From: Hemicentrotus pulcherrimus
Lineage: Eukaryota; Echinodermata; Echinoidea; Camarodonta; Strongylocentrotidae
Assembly: GCA_003118195.1 (NCBI GenBank)
Contig: BEXV01000201.1
Span: 17,845-81,844 of the forward strand
Length of the DNA: 64,000 nt
Direction of reading: 5' to 3'
Part shown: piece after piece, positions 10,253-23,400 of the stretch
Numbering within the stretch: the first letter of the stretch is position 1
Layout of the letters: each line of letters begins with the position of its first letter
The notes under the pieces: model-generated
What the model was told of the DNA's origin: nothing
What the model saw: only the letters and a program-made list of their open reading frames with translations
Databases searched by the model: none
Made by a program: the position numbers and the translations under genes

Positions 10253-10669
10253 GTTGTCTGTGTAAGAAACAGTACTTGATAAAATGTTTTGCCTTCTCGT
10301 GAAATAATAATTGTCATTGAAAGTGTACATACACACTCGCGTGCATGTAAAGTCTTTGGGGAGGTGGAATACCCCATAGACCTCAAATGCAAGAAATATT
10401 TCAAGACATATGCCATAATAAATTTATTGTTCCATTGACTGGACTTGCAAATGAGTTTACCAGGCACCGAGCTACTGAGGCTAGCTATAGTATAGGCTGA
10501 AGCCCAAATAAAGGGAGAGGGTTGGCAGGTTCCCATACCTGCCATTCTCTGGAGTTCAAATTGGTGTTCTTTATCTAGATCTAGATCATACCAAATAGAT
10601 CTAATAAGAAATAGGTAAAATGACATTTGGGGGGATTTTCGGGGCATAGAAATATGGCCATAAATGGCC

Positions 10670-10786
10670 ATGGAGTTAGCAAGGGAATGCGTATAGAGTC
10701 TAGTCGTCTTCCGTCTCTAAAGAGAGAGCCGACCCTACCCCGGAAGAGGCTAACGAACGAAAGAGATGGAAAAATTCGGTCTTGGG
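10670..10786. repeat. Dispersed about 115-base repeat, copy A
   Basis: Contains ccatggagttagcaaggg, gtctctaaagagagagcc and gaacgaaagagatgg. Its reverse complement is found at 28688-28803, and a shorter version at 28885-28976. It lies upstream of the first coding exon of the DUF6729-type gene. Confidence 0.8.
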
Positions 10787-12064
10787 TCTAGACTATGTGC
10801 GGTAGGCCATAATTTGCTGACACTTTACTTGGTGGATATAGACTCTACAGTGTAATAGCGATTCTTATAGTCTAGTGACCAGCATCTTCAATATTCATAA
10901 ATATAGGCATATTTAGCTAGATCTATTAAATTGAAAATGATCCTGTCAAGTAGACTACCGTACCACCAAAACTACAGTGCAAGTCAAATCCAAAATCAAA
11001 ATCACCTGCAGGCTACCAGTACATCCTCATGATTAAAAATATGATTTACATCAATAATATCCATCTTTATTAGGCCTATAACCAATTAGCGATTGAATTC
11101 GATAGGATTCCTTCAAGTTTATGGAAGCCGTTCGACCCCCGTTCGACTACCGTACCCGCCAGCTAGCAACGTCCCCTGCTGCGCGGGCCGGCGCAGGGCC
11201 TAGCTGCCGGATGCTGCGCGTGTCGGTGAGAATGCGATGTTTTCGAAAATGCCAGTTAAAGTATCTTTTTTTCCCACATTTTCAGAGCAATTTTAACCCC
11301 GATCGCTCTTTGATTGCATGTAAGTACTATTAATACACACGAAAATTAATACTCACATAAATAAGAAGTCTGATCTGCGGGGCAAATGTGGCTTTTTAGG
11401 CCGCCATTCAAACTTTCGTCCAGTGGCTATTCAGTCTTGTGGCGCGAAGGGATGATTGCTATGATTGTGCATGCAGCGCAGCGCGTTGACTGGTTAATAG
11501 TTAGAGGTAAGCCTCTGAATGGCCAACAATTAGACCAATTAACAATTGAACGATTCGAGCGCTCATGATCATTGGTCCGTCTCACCCGAAAATCCGGTTA
11601 TCATAGCGCAACCTTATGATGACACGCGAGAAGTGTTTCAAGCTGGCTGCACATTTTTATCGATCATTAATTCTCAATCATGGCATATTTCCCATCGAAA
11701 ACTGATTAAAACAGCAAAAAAAAAACAACTAACGTTTCAACTTTTAAGCCTCATGCCAGTCTGCCTCATGCAGTCGTCTCAAAATGAGTTTTCACAAAGA
11801 GAGAGTCTGCATGATGAAAACATTAAATTCAAATCATTTATTTTTGCTCTTTCAATTTAATTTCATATTTAATGATGGCACATTTTTACATATTCACATA
11901 TTTACATACATTGATCAATTTGAAATACGTCAATACATTAAATAAACATTAAATTGAAAAGAATTAAGCTAGCTAGGCCGGCTTAAAAGCAGAGCTTGGA
12001 TGTAGGACGTACTCAGGCGTGGATCCGCATTGGGGGCCCGACGGGCCTGCCCCCCCCCCCCCCC

Positions 12065-12209
12065 NNNNNNNNNNNNNNNNNNNNNNNNNNNNNNNNNNNN
12101 NNNNNNNNNNNNNNNNNNNNNNNNNNNNNNNNNNNNNNNNNNNNNNNNNNNNNNNNNNNNNNNNNNNNNNNNNNNNNNNNNNNNNNNNNNNNNNNNNNNN
12201 NNNNNNNNN
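12065..12209. other. Assembly gap (N run)
   Basis: 145 undetermined bases directly after a C homopolymer, probably a sequencing break caused by the C-run. Confidence 0.99.
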
Positions 12210-13003
12210 TTTTTAACCGTTCGGATCGTATTATTTCATTTTTTCCGTTTCAGAAACTTTATCAGCAAATACTCTGCAAAATGAAAACATAGTTGATGGT
12301 CGATATCAGATGGATAAGAAAAGCCACTGATGTCTCTTTAGTCCCCAGTCCCATATGGTTTGAAGATCGAAGTATGAACAGGCCGTAGGGTAACATGGTG
12401 AAAAAAGGCATACTGACCAATATGGCATATAGGACTAATAGGCCATATAGGATCTTAGACCTTATACTAGAATCAAATATCAATGGAAAATACGGCAGGG
12501 GTCAAAGACCGATGCTTTACAATGGGACTTAGACCATAAACTATATAATCAAGGATCTTAGGGTTACTGTTATATAAATGCTTTTGGGACTAAAACAAAA
12601 AAATATATATATGTTCTCTTTCCCCCATGTGCCCCCCCCCCCGGGAAGAAATACCTTGATCCATCCCTGGATGTCCAAATTGATATTATACCAATTTGTT
12701 ACAAAAACAGATTTGTTTGTTGACTCGATTCCATTTTCTGCGCATTTTCCCGGTGTGAAAGGGCTTTTTCCGTCACTGCATGGAGGAGCCATTCAGTGGC
12801 GGATCTAGGGGGGGGGGACCTGGGGGACCCGGGCCACCCCCCTTGAGAAATAAATCGTGTAAAATCACGTCATTTTTACCTTTTTTGGCGTCCGTCAAAT
12901 GATCTCGCTAACTTTCCTTATGTTAAGTTGTAGATAGAAAAAGGAAATGATAGAAGAATAAAAAAAAAAAGAAATTAAAGCGAAATAGAATTATATTCCA
13001 TTA

Positions 13004-13109
13004 ATGGAATTATGAACCCATTTCATTTTCGGAAATATGAACCCTTTCTCATTTTCAGAATTATGAACCCTTTTTCATTTCGGAATTATCACCCTTTTTC
13101 CTTTTCGGA
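13004..13109. repeat. Short tandem array, about 28-base unit
   Basis: Four degenerate copies of a unit like ggaattatgaaccctttttcatttt. Non-coding. Confidence 0.8.
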
Positions 13110-14092
13110 GCACCTTCGGAAACTTTGTAGTATATTTAGTTTACGTTTCCTTCTTGGAAAAACTTTTTCTATATGGGGTTGATCGACAAGTAAATTTTCA
13201 ATCCAGTATAGTATTCCTATAAGAAAAGATGGGTGTTTGTGTATGTAAAATGCTTCCTTTTACTTTTATCACAGGTGGGGAGACTTTCCTGATTTGCAGA
13301 TTGTCACTGCTGGTTCCGTTGTATTATCTCTCATCATTATTGGCGGTTTGGTCAGTGGATTCTGATGTAGTCGCAGATAACTCTCCCTTTTTAAAAATAA
13401 ATACGATTAAATTAGTTTTTCTTGTTAGTGCCTTTCACCTTGGGGCACCCCTCAAAATGTAGTACAGTATTATAGGTAGCATATAATTATAGGTTCTCTA
13501 AAGAGAATAAAGACCCTCGATAAGTCATTTAAAAAAAGTTGTTTGCCACTACATCACAGACATATTACAGATTCAGCCAATTTGAAGAGCCCTTACCTAT
13601 AGTGATTATTACTTTTATAAATCATAGTTTTCTCATTTTTGTCCAAATTCTTTCACTTTCACTATTCTTCTTCTTTAATTTTTCTGCTTTCCTCTAGTAA
13701 GTTTGCCACCAAGGTTGGATTTCCCTTTATTTCAATAAATGTTGGTTCTTCTGTAAATTCTATTTCTGAAAGAGGGAAAGCATAACCGGTATCCAAAAAC
13801 ATGATATTCCTTTTCATCACTCACTGTACACAAATTATATCTTGAAAGACAAGACTGCTCCAGCTTCATGATACACTTCCATTATTACTTCATAAAAAAA
13901 ATCCATTAATGATAACATTTTCTTGTATAAGAAATCTATTCCGACCAAACATTGTTTAGTGGCCATTCTTTTAAAGCTGAAAGAATATTCACTTTATTTA
14001 AGTATAAAATTAATACGAAATAGAAGAGAAATATACAAAGCCTTTCATGAGGGCTCACACAATAGAGAATAGTATCAAATCTTTGTTGAATG

Positions 14093-14260
14093 ATATATAA
14101 CTATTGACTGCTTTGATGGGCAAGGTTAAAAGTATTGCCCAAGGTGATCTCGAAACTGTACTGTGACCTGAAACGAGGGGCAAAGTACAGTTTTGAAATC
14201 ACCACGGGACAATAGTTTTAACTAAGATCTGAAAAATAGGCAGTCAATATTGTTTTATAT
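14093..14260. mobile_element. Fold-back / MITE-like element
   Basis: Two inverted arms of roughly 70 bases. The left arm runs from atatataactattgactgc to gaaactgtactgtg. The right arm is its imperfect complement, from caaagtacagttttgaaatc to gcagtcaatattgttttata. There is a short centre and no coding capacity. Confidence 0.7.
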
Positions 14261-14356
14261 ACTGCATCATCGCGGTTAATTCTTAAACAGAGATATTTTA
14301 ACAAAATATGCCTGTCAAAATGTATTTATTTGTACAGTATATATACAGGGAGATTT

Positions 14357-14394
14357 ACCCATCTAAAAGCAATGTACCCATCTAAAAGCAATGT
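14357..14394. repeat. 19-base tandem duplication
   Basis: acccatctaaaagcaatgt occurs twice in direct succession. A third, partial copy (gcccatctta) follows. Confidence 0.85.
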
Positions 14395-15164
14395 GCCCAT
14401 CTTACTGCACGTATCCATTTCTAACTTCAAGCACAACCATTGCATCCTTGCATTGTACGAGCAAGTAGAACCATGCCAGTTCAATATTTTACCATGCAGA
14501 TGATTTGAACCACTATTTCTATGCTTAACATGTCATCAACAAATTTTCAAGTTTGAAATTTACTTAATATTTTTCTTTTGTTGATAAATTTGACAGAAAA
14601 TATTTTCAACATTTAAACTCGAATAGGGCCAGCGTTTTTCATTACAAAAATGTACATACAAGCTCGTTAAGGCATAGAAATGCTCAGATCATAGTGCATA
14701 TCAGCCAATTATTACAGGTGATTTGTTATCTATCTTTAATGGATGATAATAAGCATTAGTCAATTATCATCATCTCTTAACCCTTCACTTAATAGCACAC
14801 ATCCCACTTCTTACTGCATCAATGTCCATAGTGATTAAAAACAAGGGAAAAGATGCAGACAAATAAGGGAAAGAAATAACAAACAGATATGATTGGCAGT
14901 GTTAATGAGTCACAATGAAGCAAATTTGAACCACTAAAATATGGAGGCAAAAATGAAAATGTTGTTCTGCTCTGCAACATCCTGTATCAATCTTGTTTTG
15001 AAAGTGGATGTCAACCATTTTTATATGATACTAGAGATGCATGCGAATGAGTTCACTATACAATCTATGAGGCTGTATGCATCTATTGAACAAAGACGTC
15101 AGGATGAGTATGATAGGTGTATAAGCAGCCTCGACGAGAGAGCGGATGGATCTTAAAAATAAAT

Positions 15165-15560
15165 GAATGAATGAAAACATGCATAATTTGTTTTATACAA
15201 TGAAACTCCTACATTGTTGTTATTTGATGTAAAAAGAATTCATTAAAGATTTTTTCATGACAGTATGGCTGACAAATAAATCTCAATTTCAATAGGCTTC
15301 ATTTAGTGCGCACACAGATATAAGTGCACTTATCTCTATACGCATTTACGCATAGTGCTATGCAAGTATAGGCCCACACACGTAAGACACTCTATTAACC
15401 TTTATGCACACTACTACTACTGGATAGTACTGGGATCTAGTGCACCCCTTTTCATTAAAAAACATGGGATAGTCTTGGTTAATGAAAGACATGTAACTGC
15501 GTTTGACCAATCATTTGATTAGTATTTAAGAGTGAGTTGTATAAAAACCAAATGAAGTAG
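15165..15560. repeat. Dispersed repeat, copy 1 of a pair
   Basis: Shares gaaaacatgcat.atttgtttta, gtaaaaagaattcatt, gacagt.tgg.tgacaaataa, gaccaatca.ttgat and gagtgagttgtataaaa, in the same order, with 29915-30345. The central part differs between the two copies. Confidence 0.75.
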
Positions 15561-17045
15561 TCTGTGATTTTGGAAAGAAATGCATCTAAACTCTCATAAC
15601 TAGAATACTTATCTAATATGAGATAAAAAGTTGTGACATTTAGAATGACATTATTCCATTCAAACACATGTTAACTCAATTTTGCTAATAATCTTTTTGC
15701 AATTACGTGTTTTATCAATCATATTAAAAAATATACAATACAAGTACCATAAGTGGAATATAAAATAGAATGGATATGTTGGAGAGAACAAAATAGGGAA
15801 AATGACAGAAAAACATGAAATTTCAGGAGTGTTGCTTTAGAAATATGATAAGTATACATGTAGTAATATATATAACATAATAGGAGCATAAATATATTAT
15901 CTATGATAAATCACAATTTTTTTTTCCTCCAATCACAAGTGTAACATAAGATAAGAAACTTTCATTAAACATATTTAGTGCCATTTTTATGAGGAACATT
16001 TTCCAGGAAAATACAATTTAATGCTATAACCTCTATACAATTTGATATCATTTTTTTCCTATAGAATACAATTTGAAGTTTCTATTGAATCACAAAAATT
16101 TAAATTATTTAGAACTTTGTAAAGCTGCCATAGTCACTACATGTGAGATTATATGAATGTCATTTAAATTTTTGATTAGTTTTACAAACTAGTGATTAAA
16201 AAAAAAAGGAAACATACTATAACTGATGTTTAATGAGCACATTCTCCAAAAACATCCAAACAAGAGAGATAAAGATCAGAAAATCACATCACTACTTAAC
16301 TACAGATTATAAGAAATCAGCAGCGTATTGAAAGATAAATTGTCTCAAAACATGCTTTGAAACAGGTGTATGATATATACAAGTCACATCAAATATCACA
16401 CAATTATCCAGAGTATTCCGCCACTCCTGGAGCTAAATGGTACACATGGTAGACAAACTCTTTCCATTAACTTCTAATATCACTTGAAGATTAGTTGTGC
16501 AATGTTCTAGGGTCATAGGAACCAGCATCATGACATCTGTCGTTTGTTCCATCACAAACATCCCTGCCGGCCATGGTCTTTTGCAGCATAATTTATCTTG
16601 TAAAACAATTTCAAATGATCAACTGATTTTCTGCCAAGAACAGGATCATTCACTGTGTCTTATCAAAAATCCATGACATTAACATTCAAAGGAGATTAGA
16701 CAGGGCGGAGCTTGTCCAGTTTGAATCTAAGATGTCACTGTGTCTTTAGGATGGTGACGTTAAGGTCATGGATTGGTCAAGTATTCAGCTCTTGTTCTTG
16801 ACCTACACACCAACTGTGACGGACCTTTGTTTGAATTCAAATCACATCTTCCAGAAGGTGACGTTAAGTTCAGTCCTACGGGCACAAATAATGAGATCTG
16901 ACTGGTACACATCAAGAAGAAACAACTCACACTCACTGTCCATGGTCATCTTGTCTTATCACAAAATGGACATATCCGTTCCAGATACCGGTGCTATGTA
17001 GTCAGAAGTCACATTTCTATTATTTGAAGCTTTCAAAGCAGATAT

Positions 17046-17443
17046 TTATTCACCTACCGGTAGTCCCTGATTGAAGAAGATCTGTTTGCGTAGGGTGTGG
17101 GAAGGATTCCCAATCTGCTTGCCATTTTCTCTATCTGCTGCCTTACTGAGATAATCATTAACCAAGGTGAGCATCGTAAGAAGATCCACATTCTTTTTGT
17201 AGTAGGTGTTGATAACCATACACAATGAAGAAATAAACCAAGTGCCCTGGGAGACACTTCTGTTGGATGCATACCCCGAGACTGTGGACATACTGACGAG
17301 GGTGTCCGATTCGTTGGGTAGTGTAGTGGTTGCGTCTTGCTGGATGTCAACAGCTGCTTGAGCATCAGTTCCCTGGCAAGCTTGGATGAAGAACAGTTTG
17401 GGTTTGTTCACAAGAGATGGTACATACTCACCTCTGAATAATC
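17046..17443 (-). CDS. CASP8: caspase-8-like exon 10: catalytic Cys and p10 subunit
   Basis: Acceptor tttcag before 17443 (phase 1); ends at TAA, 17046-17048. It carries PKLFFIQACQG with the nucleophilic Cys and an Asp-containing inter-subunit linker (VDIQQD, NESD). Next comes the p10 part with SQGTWFISSLCMVI and TLRKQIFFNQGLP. An AATAAA hexamer overlaps the stop codon. Confidence 0.93.
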
Positions 17444-20400
17444 CTGAAAGCGATGAGAGGGAAAAATAATTCAGTTAATGTATTTCTGAAATGCGAGCTA
17501 AAAGCAATATTTTAGTAAAATTTATTAAACTAGATCAGTACGACAGGGATTCGCCAGTCCCCATATTATCTTTCACAGTTTCTTACCCCTGGGCTCTTTC
17601 TTTCTTTCTCTCTTTCTTTTGTTTATATATCTTTCTTTATTTTCTCTTTCCTTCTTTCTCTCTTTCCCTCTCTCTGTCTTGTTCTCTTTATCCCTCCCTC
17701 TCTTTTTTCTTCCACCCTACCCCTCTCTTTCACAATCTCTGTCCTCCCTCTCTCTTTCTATTCCCCCCTCTCTCTCTCTCTCTCCCCATTCCATTATCAT
17801 AATAGCACTCTTTGATTCTTCATGTACATGTAGAGTTGCAAGGATAATTTTTAATATATTCCAAATGCAAAGCAGATGTAACAGACATAAGTGTCAAGAT
17901 TATGCCTCTACGGTATAAATCTGAAAATGGCATAGATGTTTTCATTACCATAAAGTGTTTTGTTATACATACCTGTCAAGGCATCGATGGCCATTAATCT
18001 TCCATCAGTGCCATAAACATGGCCTTTTTTTCCATGCGACAGAATGATGCAGACAAAACAGTCGTATTCAGAATGGTCAGATCTTGCAATCGCTTGCAGA
18101 CATTTTAAGTATTTGTCTGCAGTTGGGTCCTGCTCGACACGAATTTTGAACTTCAGACGATTTTGGAAAGTATTCAGCAATGCCTCTGTCAAAAACATAT
18201 AGATAAGATGGACAAATGTCATACACCGAACTCTCGGAGTGCTGATTTTTAATACCAAATACAAAGAACAAGTTGAAACCTTCCAAAAAATTACTTTACT
18301 TGGGTAACATTGAAGTTTACATATGAGGTAAAACTATCTCACTTTTGTATTTAAATGAAAACTGCCTACTTCATATCTTTACTGACACATGTATTTCATT
18401 GGAAAGGATATAATTCCTAAATTCCTAAATTCCCAAAGGATATAATTCCTACCAGAGCAGGGGTAATATTTATAACCTTCATGTCTTTTTCGTCTTTTTA
18501 ATTTTGAATTATTTTTGTATTATACCATCAGCTAACAAGGACAGCGCTATGCATAATCTTAATTTCTTTTGGTGATCCACACCCATTAGCTGATGGTTTC
18601 TTTTCTTTTGTTATTGTACTCAATTTTCTTGCATTCTTTGTTATTACTATACTCCTTGTCTTCCTGGTAATGAAATCAAATCAAATCAATGCCACAGAGT
18701 TAAGATTGAAGGGGGAAATCTTACCAACATCCTTTTCAGTGCCATCTCTTTTATGTAGATTTTTCCCTGTAAAATTTTCTGCATTGAAGATAATACACAA
18801 TCCTCTGGGCAACCTATCCATCTTATACTTTGGCAATTCTAGCATATGGCCTGCATCTTTATAGATGAAATAAAACATATTCATGGTTTAATGTTAAACA
18901 GTGAAATGGGAGTATAAAGACTGCTTGGTAGACACAAGAACACCCATTACTATGTTTTGATGGTCTTCATGTACAGGTTCCTGTACCAAAGATTTCAAGG
19001 ACAAACAGCGTTCGATGAAAACAAAACCATTTTAAAGAAAATGGTCGTTCTACAAGAATAATGATATATGTATTTATCAAATCTGGATTGTTTGTGTAAT
19101 CGTATAAACCAATTCTTATTAACCTTAAATTTCTCATTGAAATTTTATTTTTCTTTGTCATACCAAGCTTTTCTCTAAAGTTTTAGGAATGTCTTAGTCT
19201 TTCATAAATAAACATGAAAGAATTGTCATGACCTCAAAATAGCACCTTTAGGTAAACAAAATATTACATACAAACATACTAAAGTGCTAAGTATTTTGAA
19301 GATCAAGCATAAAATAATTGAAATATTCCATCACAGAAAAAAGGGGTAGAAACAAATGTCTGTGATGTTAAAATTCAATCATTTCAATGCATATTTCAAT
19401 ACATGTACAATGGAGATCCAAGCTTTATTTTATAGTGTTCCATTTTTCTTTGACAAGACTTTACGAAATGAGTTCATTACCTGTATTTGGATGTGGTCTA
19501 ACAGTAGCAGTTTGGGCAGCTACTATCCTATGTCCCTCGTTAGGGGGTGTGCTGCTTAGCTGTGATTCTAGATATAATAGGTCAGATGTAAAGTTACATA
19601 CAAATAAGAAGACAAAAATTAGTGATAGAGAAATATTTAGCAAGGATTAAAATAGATTATCAATTTTGAAAGTCAAGATCACTACCGGTATATGGGAACT
19701 CTCCATTCATCCATTCTTGTCCATACATTCTTATGATGGACTTAATATCTGTTTGAAATATTGTTATTATTATTGTTAATATTATTATCATTATCATTTT
19801 TTTTGGGGGGGGGGTGTTATGGAAAAGGTATTCTTACATGTCTATTCGTAGAATATGTCTCTTCTATAAAAAAAATTGAGAAAGAAGATATCCATCACAT
19901 TTTTCTCAGTACAGCTCGCATGTATGGAACGATAATTCACATATGATAATCCTACAAATTTACTTAAGTACTAAGTACATAATAGATGGTGAGTTAAATC
20001 ATGCATCTGCATGACATCAGACATTAGAGGCCAAAGTGGAAACAAGAGGTTTCCATGCACAGCAGTTAACTACTAGAGCTGCTTTCTATAGTTCAAAATT
20101 TCCTTATATTTTGTTAAATTTATTTCAAACAAGGTATCTCAAACTACAGGGATATCTTTCTTGGAATGCTCTGAATTGTAGTTCCCCTTGTATACTTCAA
20201 TTTTTGAAACGTACATGAATTATTTTTGTCTATGGTACTAGGGAACAATATGAAACATGGGGAAAATAAAGGATTGTACCTGATGATCTTGTTGTATCCT
20301 CTATTGACCCCAAGCGAAGGTCCCTTGTGACCGATGCTACCCTTTCGTCATCACCCGGTTCCGTCTTGACAGAGGGCGTGCTCTCAGCCGCCCTCCTCTG

Positions 20401-23400
20401 CTCAGCAATCTTCATCTCCTGCATTTTCTTCCTTACTTCCTTTTCTCTCATCCCCTGCACCACATGCTCCCATAATTTATCAGCATAGGCAGCACCTAGA
20501 TGGATCAAAAGAGAGATCATGTAAAAAATGAGAGCTACCGGTACATCTTTTTCAAACATATTTACACAGACAGGAAAGGAATATTCAGATCCCTGATCAG
20601 GCACTCATTCCCCCGCCCCCCCCCCCATCCCCATTCTTGAGTTTAGAGTGTCTCCCCCCCCCTTTCCCTACCCCTAAATAAATATTTTTAAAAATGTCAA
20701 GGTACACCACAACAATCCTAGTTTCTTGCTTCAGCTCCATGTAGGGAGCATTGCAATATCATGTAACTAGCATTTCCTAATCAAGATTTGGTGATTTTAC
20801 ATCTCATAGTTAGGGCTAATTAGCACTAGGGCTGTCCAATTTGTACATATTGTCAATAATCATAATAGATAATCACACCAATATTAATGAATACGATTTA
20901 CAACAATATCTAGCATTTGTATAGCTCGTCACCAATGACAAGTAACTGCTTAAAGAGCTTTATTCTTTATCATTAACCTACCGGTAATTGTTTGATTCAA
21001 CTGAATTTCTGTATTTACAGTGCACGATCACCATTGGGAAATTTTCCAACTAATTGCTATACAAACATATTAATCAAATAATAATTAGCTTACATCCTGG
21101 TGAGTACCGATTACCAGCCTGGGACGAGAGAAGCAATGAAAAACTTACATTGCTTAAAAAGACAGCAACATTCTCCATGAAAAGTGTTTATCGAGGATAG
21201 TACTAATCGAGGATGGCATTCAGAGGTGTTTCATTGAAAATATAATCATAAATCACAATTTAAAAGTTGCTACAAGCCAAAGTGACTTACCGTTTTTTTG
21301 AACAGCCTCATAGTACCACTTTGGCCTCTCAGGTCCAACAGTCAAACCGGAGGATGCACTGTTTGTTCTGTCCTCAGGTTCCTTCTTTATTGCAGGTTGC
21401 TGTCCGTGCTGCCATTGATGTGGGTTCTGCTGACTGAATGATGGTGTTGCCCGTTGCTGTGGTTGCTGGTATTGTTGATGAGGATAATTGTGGTAGGGTT
21501 GCTGCTGTTGTGAAAGTGGTTTCCCTTGATAATCTTGGCCATCCCATGGTGGGTTCTGAGTGTACCCTTCAAATGTTGGTGCAGAGTTGCTTCTCATGTT
21601 GCTCTGGTTGCCAGAGTTGTATGCCACTCCACCACCTTGGTGGAACTGGTAACTTTGGCTGAAAGTCCGTTGTACGTGATGTACCGATGACCTTTCAATG
21701 GCTGATTAAAAAAAACAAATAGTATGCAACTTGGAAATATATCTAAGGTAAAATGTATAATGACACTGAACAATAATAAAATGTGTTTAAAACTTAAATA
21801 ACCCAAGTGATGACATGAATCCAAGTACCTGGTAGCATATGGCCCACATGTTATTTGAAATGAATACAATATTATGACATCAAATAAGAGTTTTTTAAAA
21901 ACATTTTTATTATTGAAATGACTTGCAGTCTTTGAGAGACTGATAATAAAGTGTATTGACCATCATAGATTATTTTATTGATTTCTTTTATCATTAATTC
22001 ACAATGAAGCTTTTTACCTAGGTATTTCTCTATTTCTTTGACAATGGCTATATTTCCGATGGATTGCATGATATTGGTGAAGTATTCCAGATCTCCTGGG
22101 CCTATCAATGTGTACTTCTCCATCAGGACAAAGAGCTGCAGAGGAGAGAAAATACTGCTATGTTCATATAAAAAAGAAGAAAAAAAATGGACCCCCTCCC
22201 CCAACTTTGAAACAAACTAGATGGATCTTTAACTGCGCACAGTCAAAAATAATGCCCCCGCCATAGAGCGATTTAAAAAACCAAAACAGAACCAATTCTT
22301 AAAATTGAAGTTTGATTGTATTTATATTACATTTTATATAATGCTAAATACATCTATGATGTCTATAAGCACTTTACAAATATACTATTACCCCAGCCCT
22401 TGGATTCAGTGCTTGCTCGCACACACTGTGTGCAAAATCTCCACTCCCTGGAGGGCATTCCAGCCAGGCGACGTTACTTGACGCCCCAAAACTATTTGAC
22501 CAACAATGACGTTGGCATCCTACCAGGTACCCATTTAACACCTGGGTAGAGAGTAGCAAGTGCTTCCCTATACCCCATCTTTCCTATACATGTATGACCC
22601 TTTGATCTTTGACTTCATGACACTAAAATCTTATCAGTTCATTGGCTCTGCAAGATACATACATGTCCTGAGTTTGATAGTAATCCATCCATGGGTTCTT
22701 TGGATAATGCGTTCACAAGCTATTTTTGCATACATACTGAGGCCTGTGACCTTTGACCTCGTGACCCCAAAGTCTAATCGGTTCATTAGCTCTGCAAGAC
22801 ACATACATTTTAACTTGATCAAAAGCTATTTTTGGATACATGAGCCCTGTGACCTTTGACATTTTAACTTGTGACCCTAAAATCCTTTCAGTTCATTAGC
22901 TCTGCATGCAAGATACTGAAATACTGAGGAAGACGCGCTTAGCACTTGCCCGCCCGAATTCAGCCCGAGAATTTGGAAGCGCTATGTCGATGATACTTTC
23001 ATTGTAATTAGCAGATCCGCCACCGATGGTCTTCTAAGTCACGTCAACGCACAACAACCGTCTATTCGTTTCACTATGGAGATGGAAGACAATAGCCGCA
23101 TTGCCTTCCTTGACACACTAGTACACCGGGATAGCGACGGCCGCCTCACCACCACAGTGTATAGGAAGCCCACACACACGGACCAATATTTGGCTTATGA
23201 CTCGCATCATCCGCAATCCGTCAAGCGCGGGGTAGTTAAGTGTCTTTATGACAGAGCATCGCGCATTGATTCCAAACCCCTATGCACAGCCGCTGAGAAA
23301 CAGCACATCGCTTCTGCTCTTGTTTCTAATGGTTGCCCGCGTCTTAACCGTGTCACTAAGAAGAAGAACACCACCGATAAGGAAGTTGTGAATTACAAGT

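Larger units (their letters stand above)
10253..17045. other. Intergenic region between the DUF6729-type gene and caspase-8
   Basis: No gene is supported. It holds the upstream region of the DUF6729-type gene (a more G+C-rich patch at about 11120-11240), dispersed repeats, a 145-base gap, C- and G-runs near 12050, 12630 and 12810, a 28-base tandem array and a fold-back element. The caspase-8 3' UTR should occupy its right edge. The small frames at 11121, 11386, 11546, 13229 and 14941 show no family resemblance. Confidence 0.6.

Noticed and set aside
17491..17918. Phe/Leu/Ser-rich frames that look like membrane proteins
   Set aside because: Direct translation of a C/T-rich low-complexity tract.
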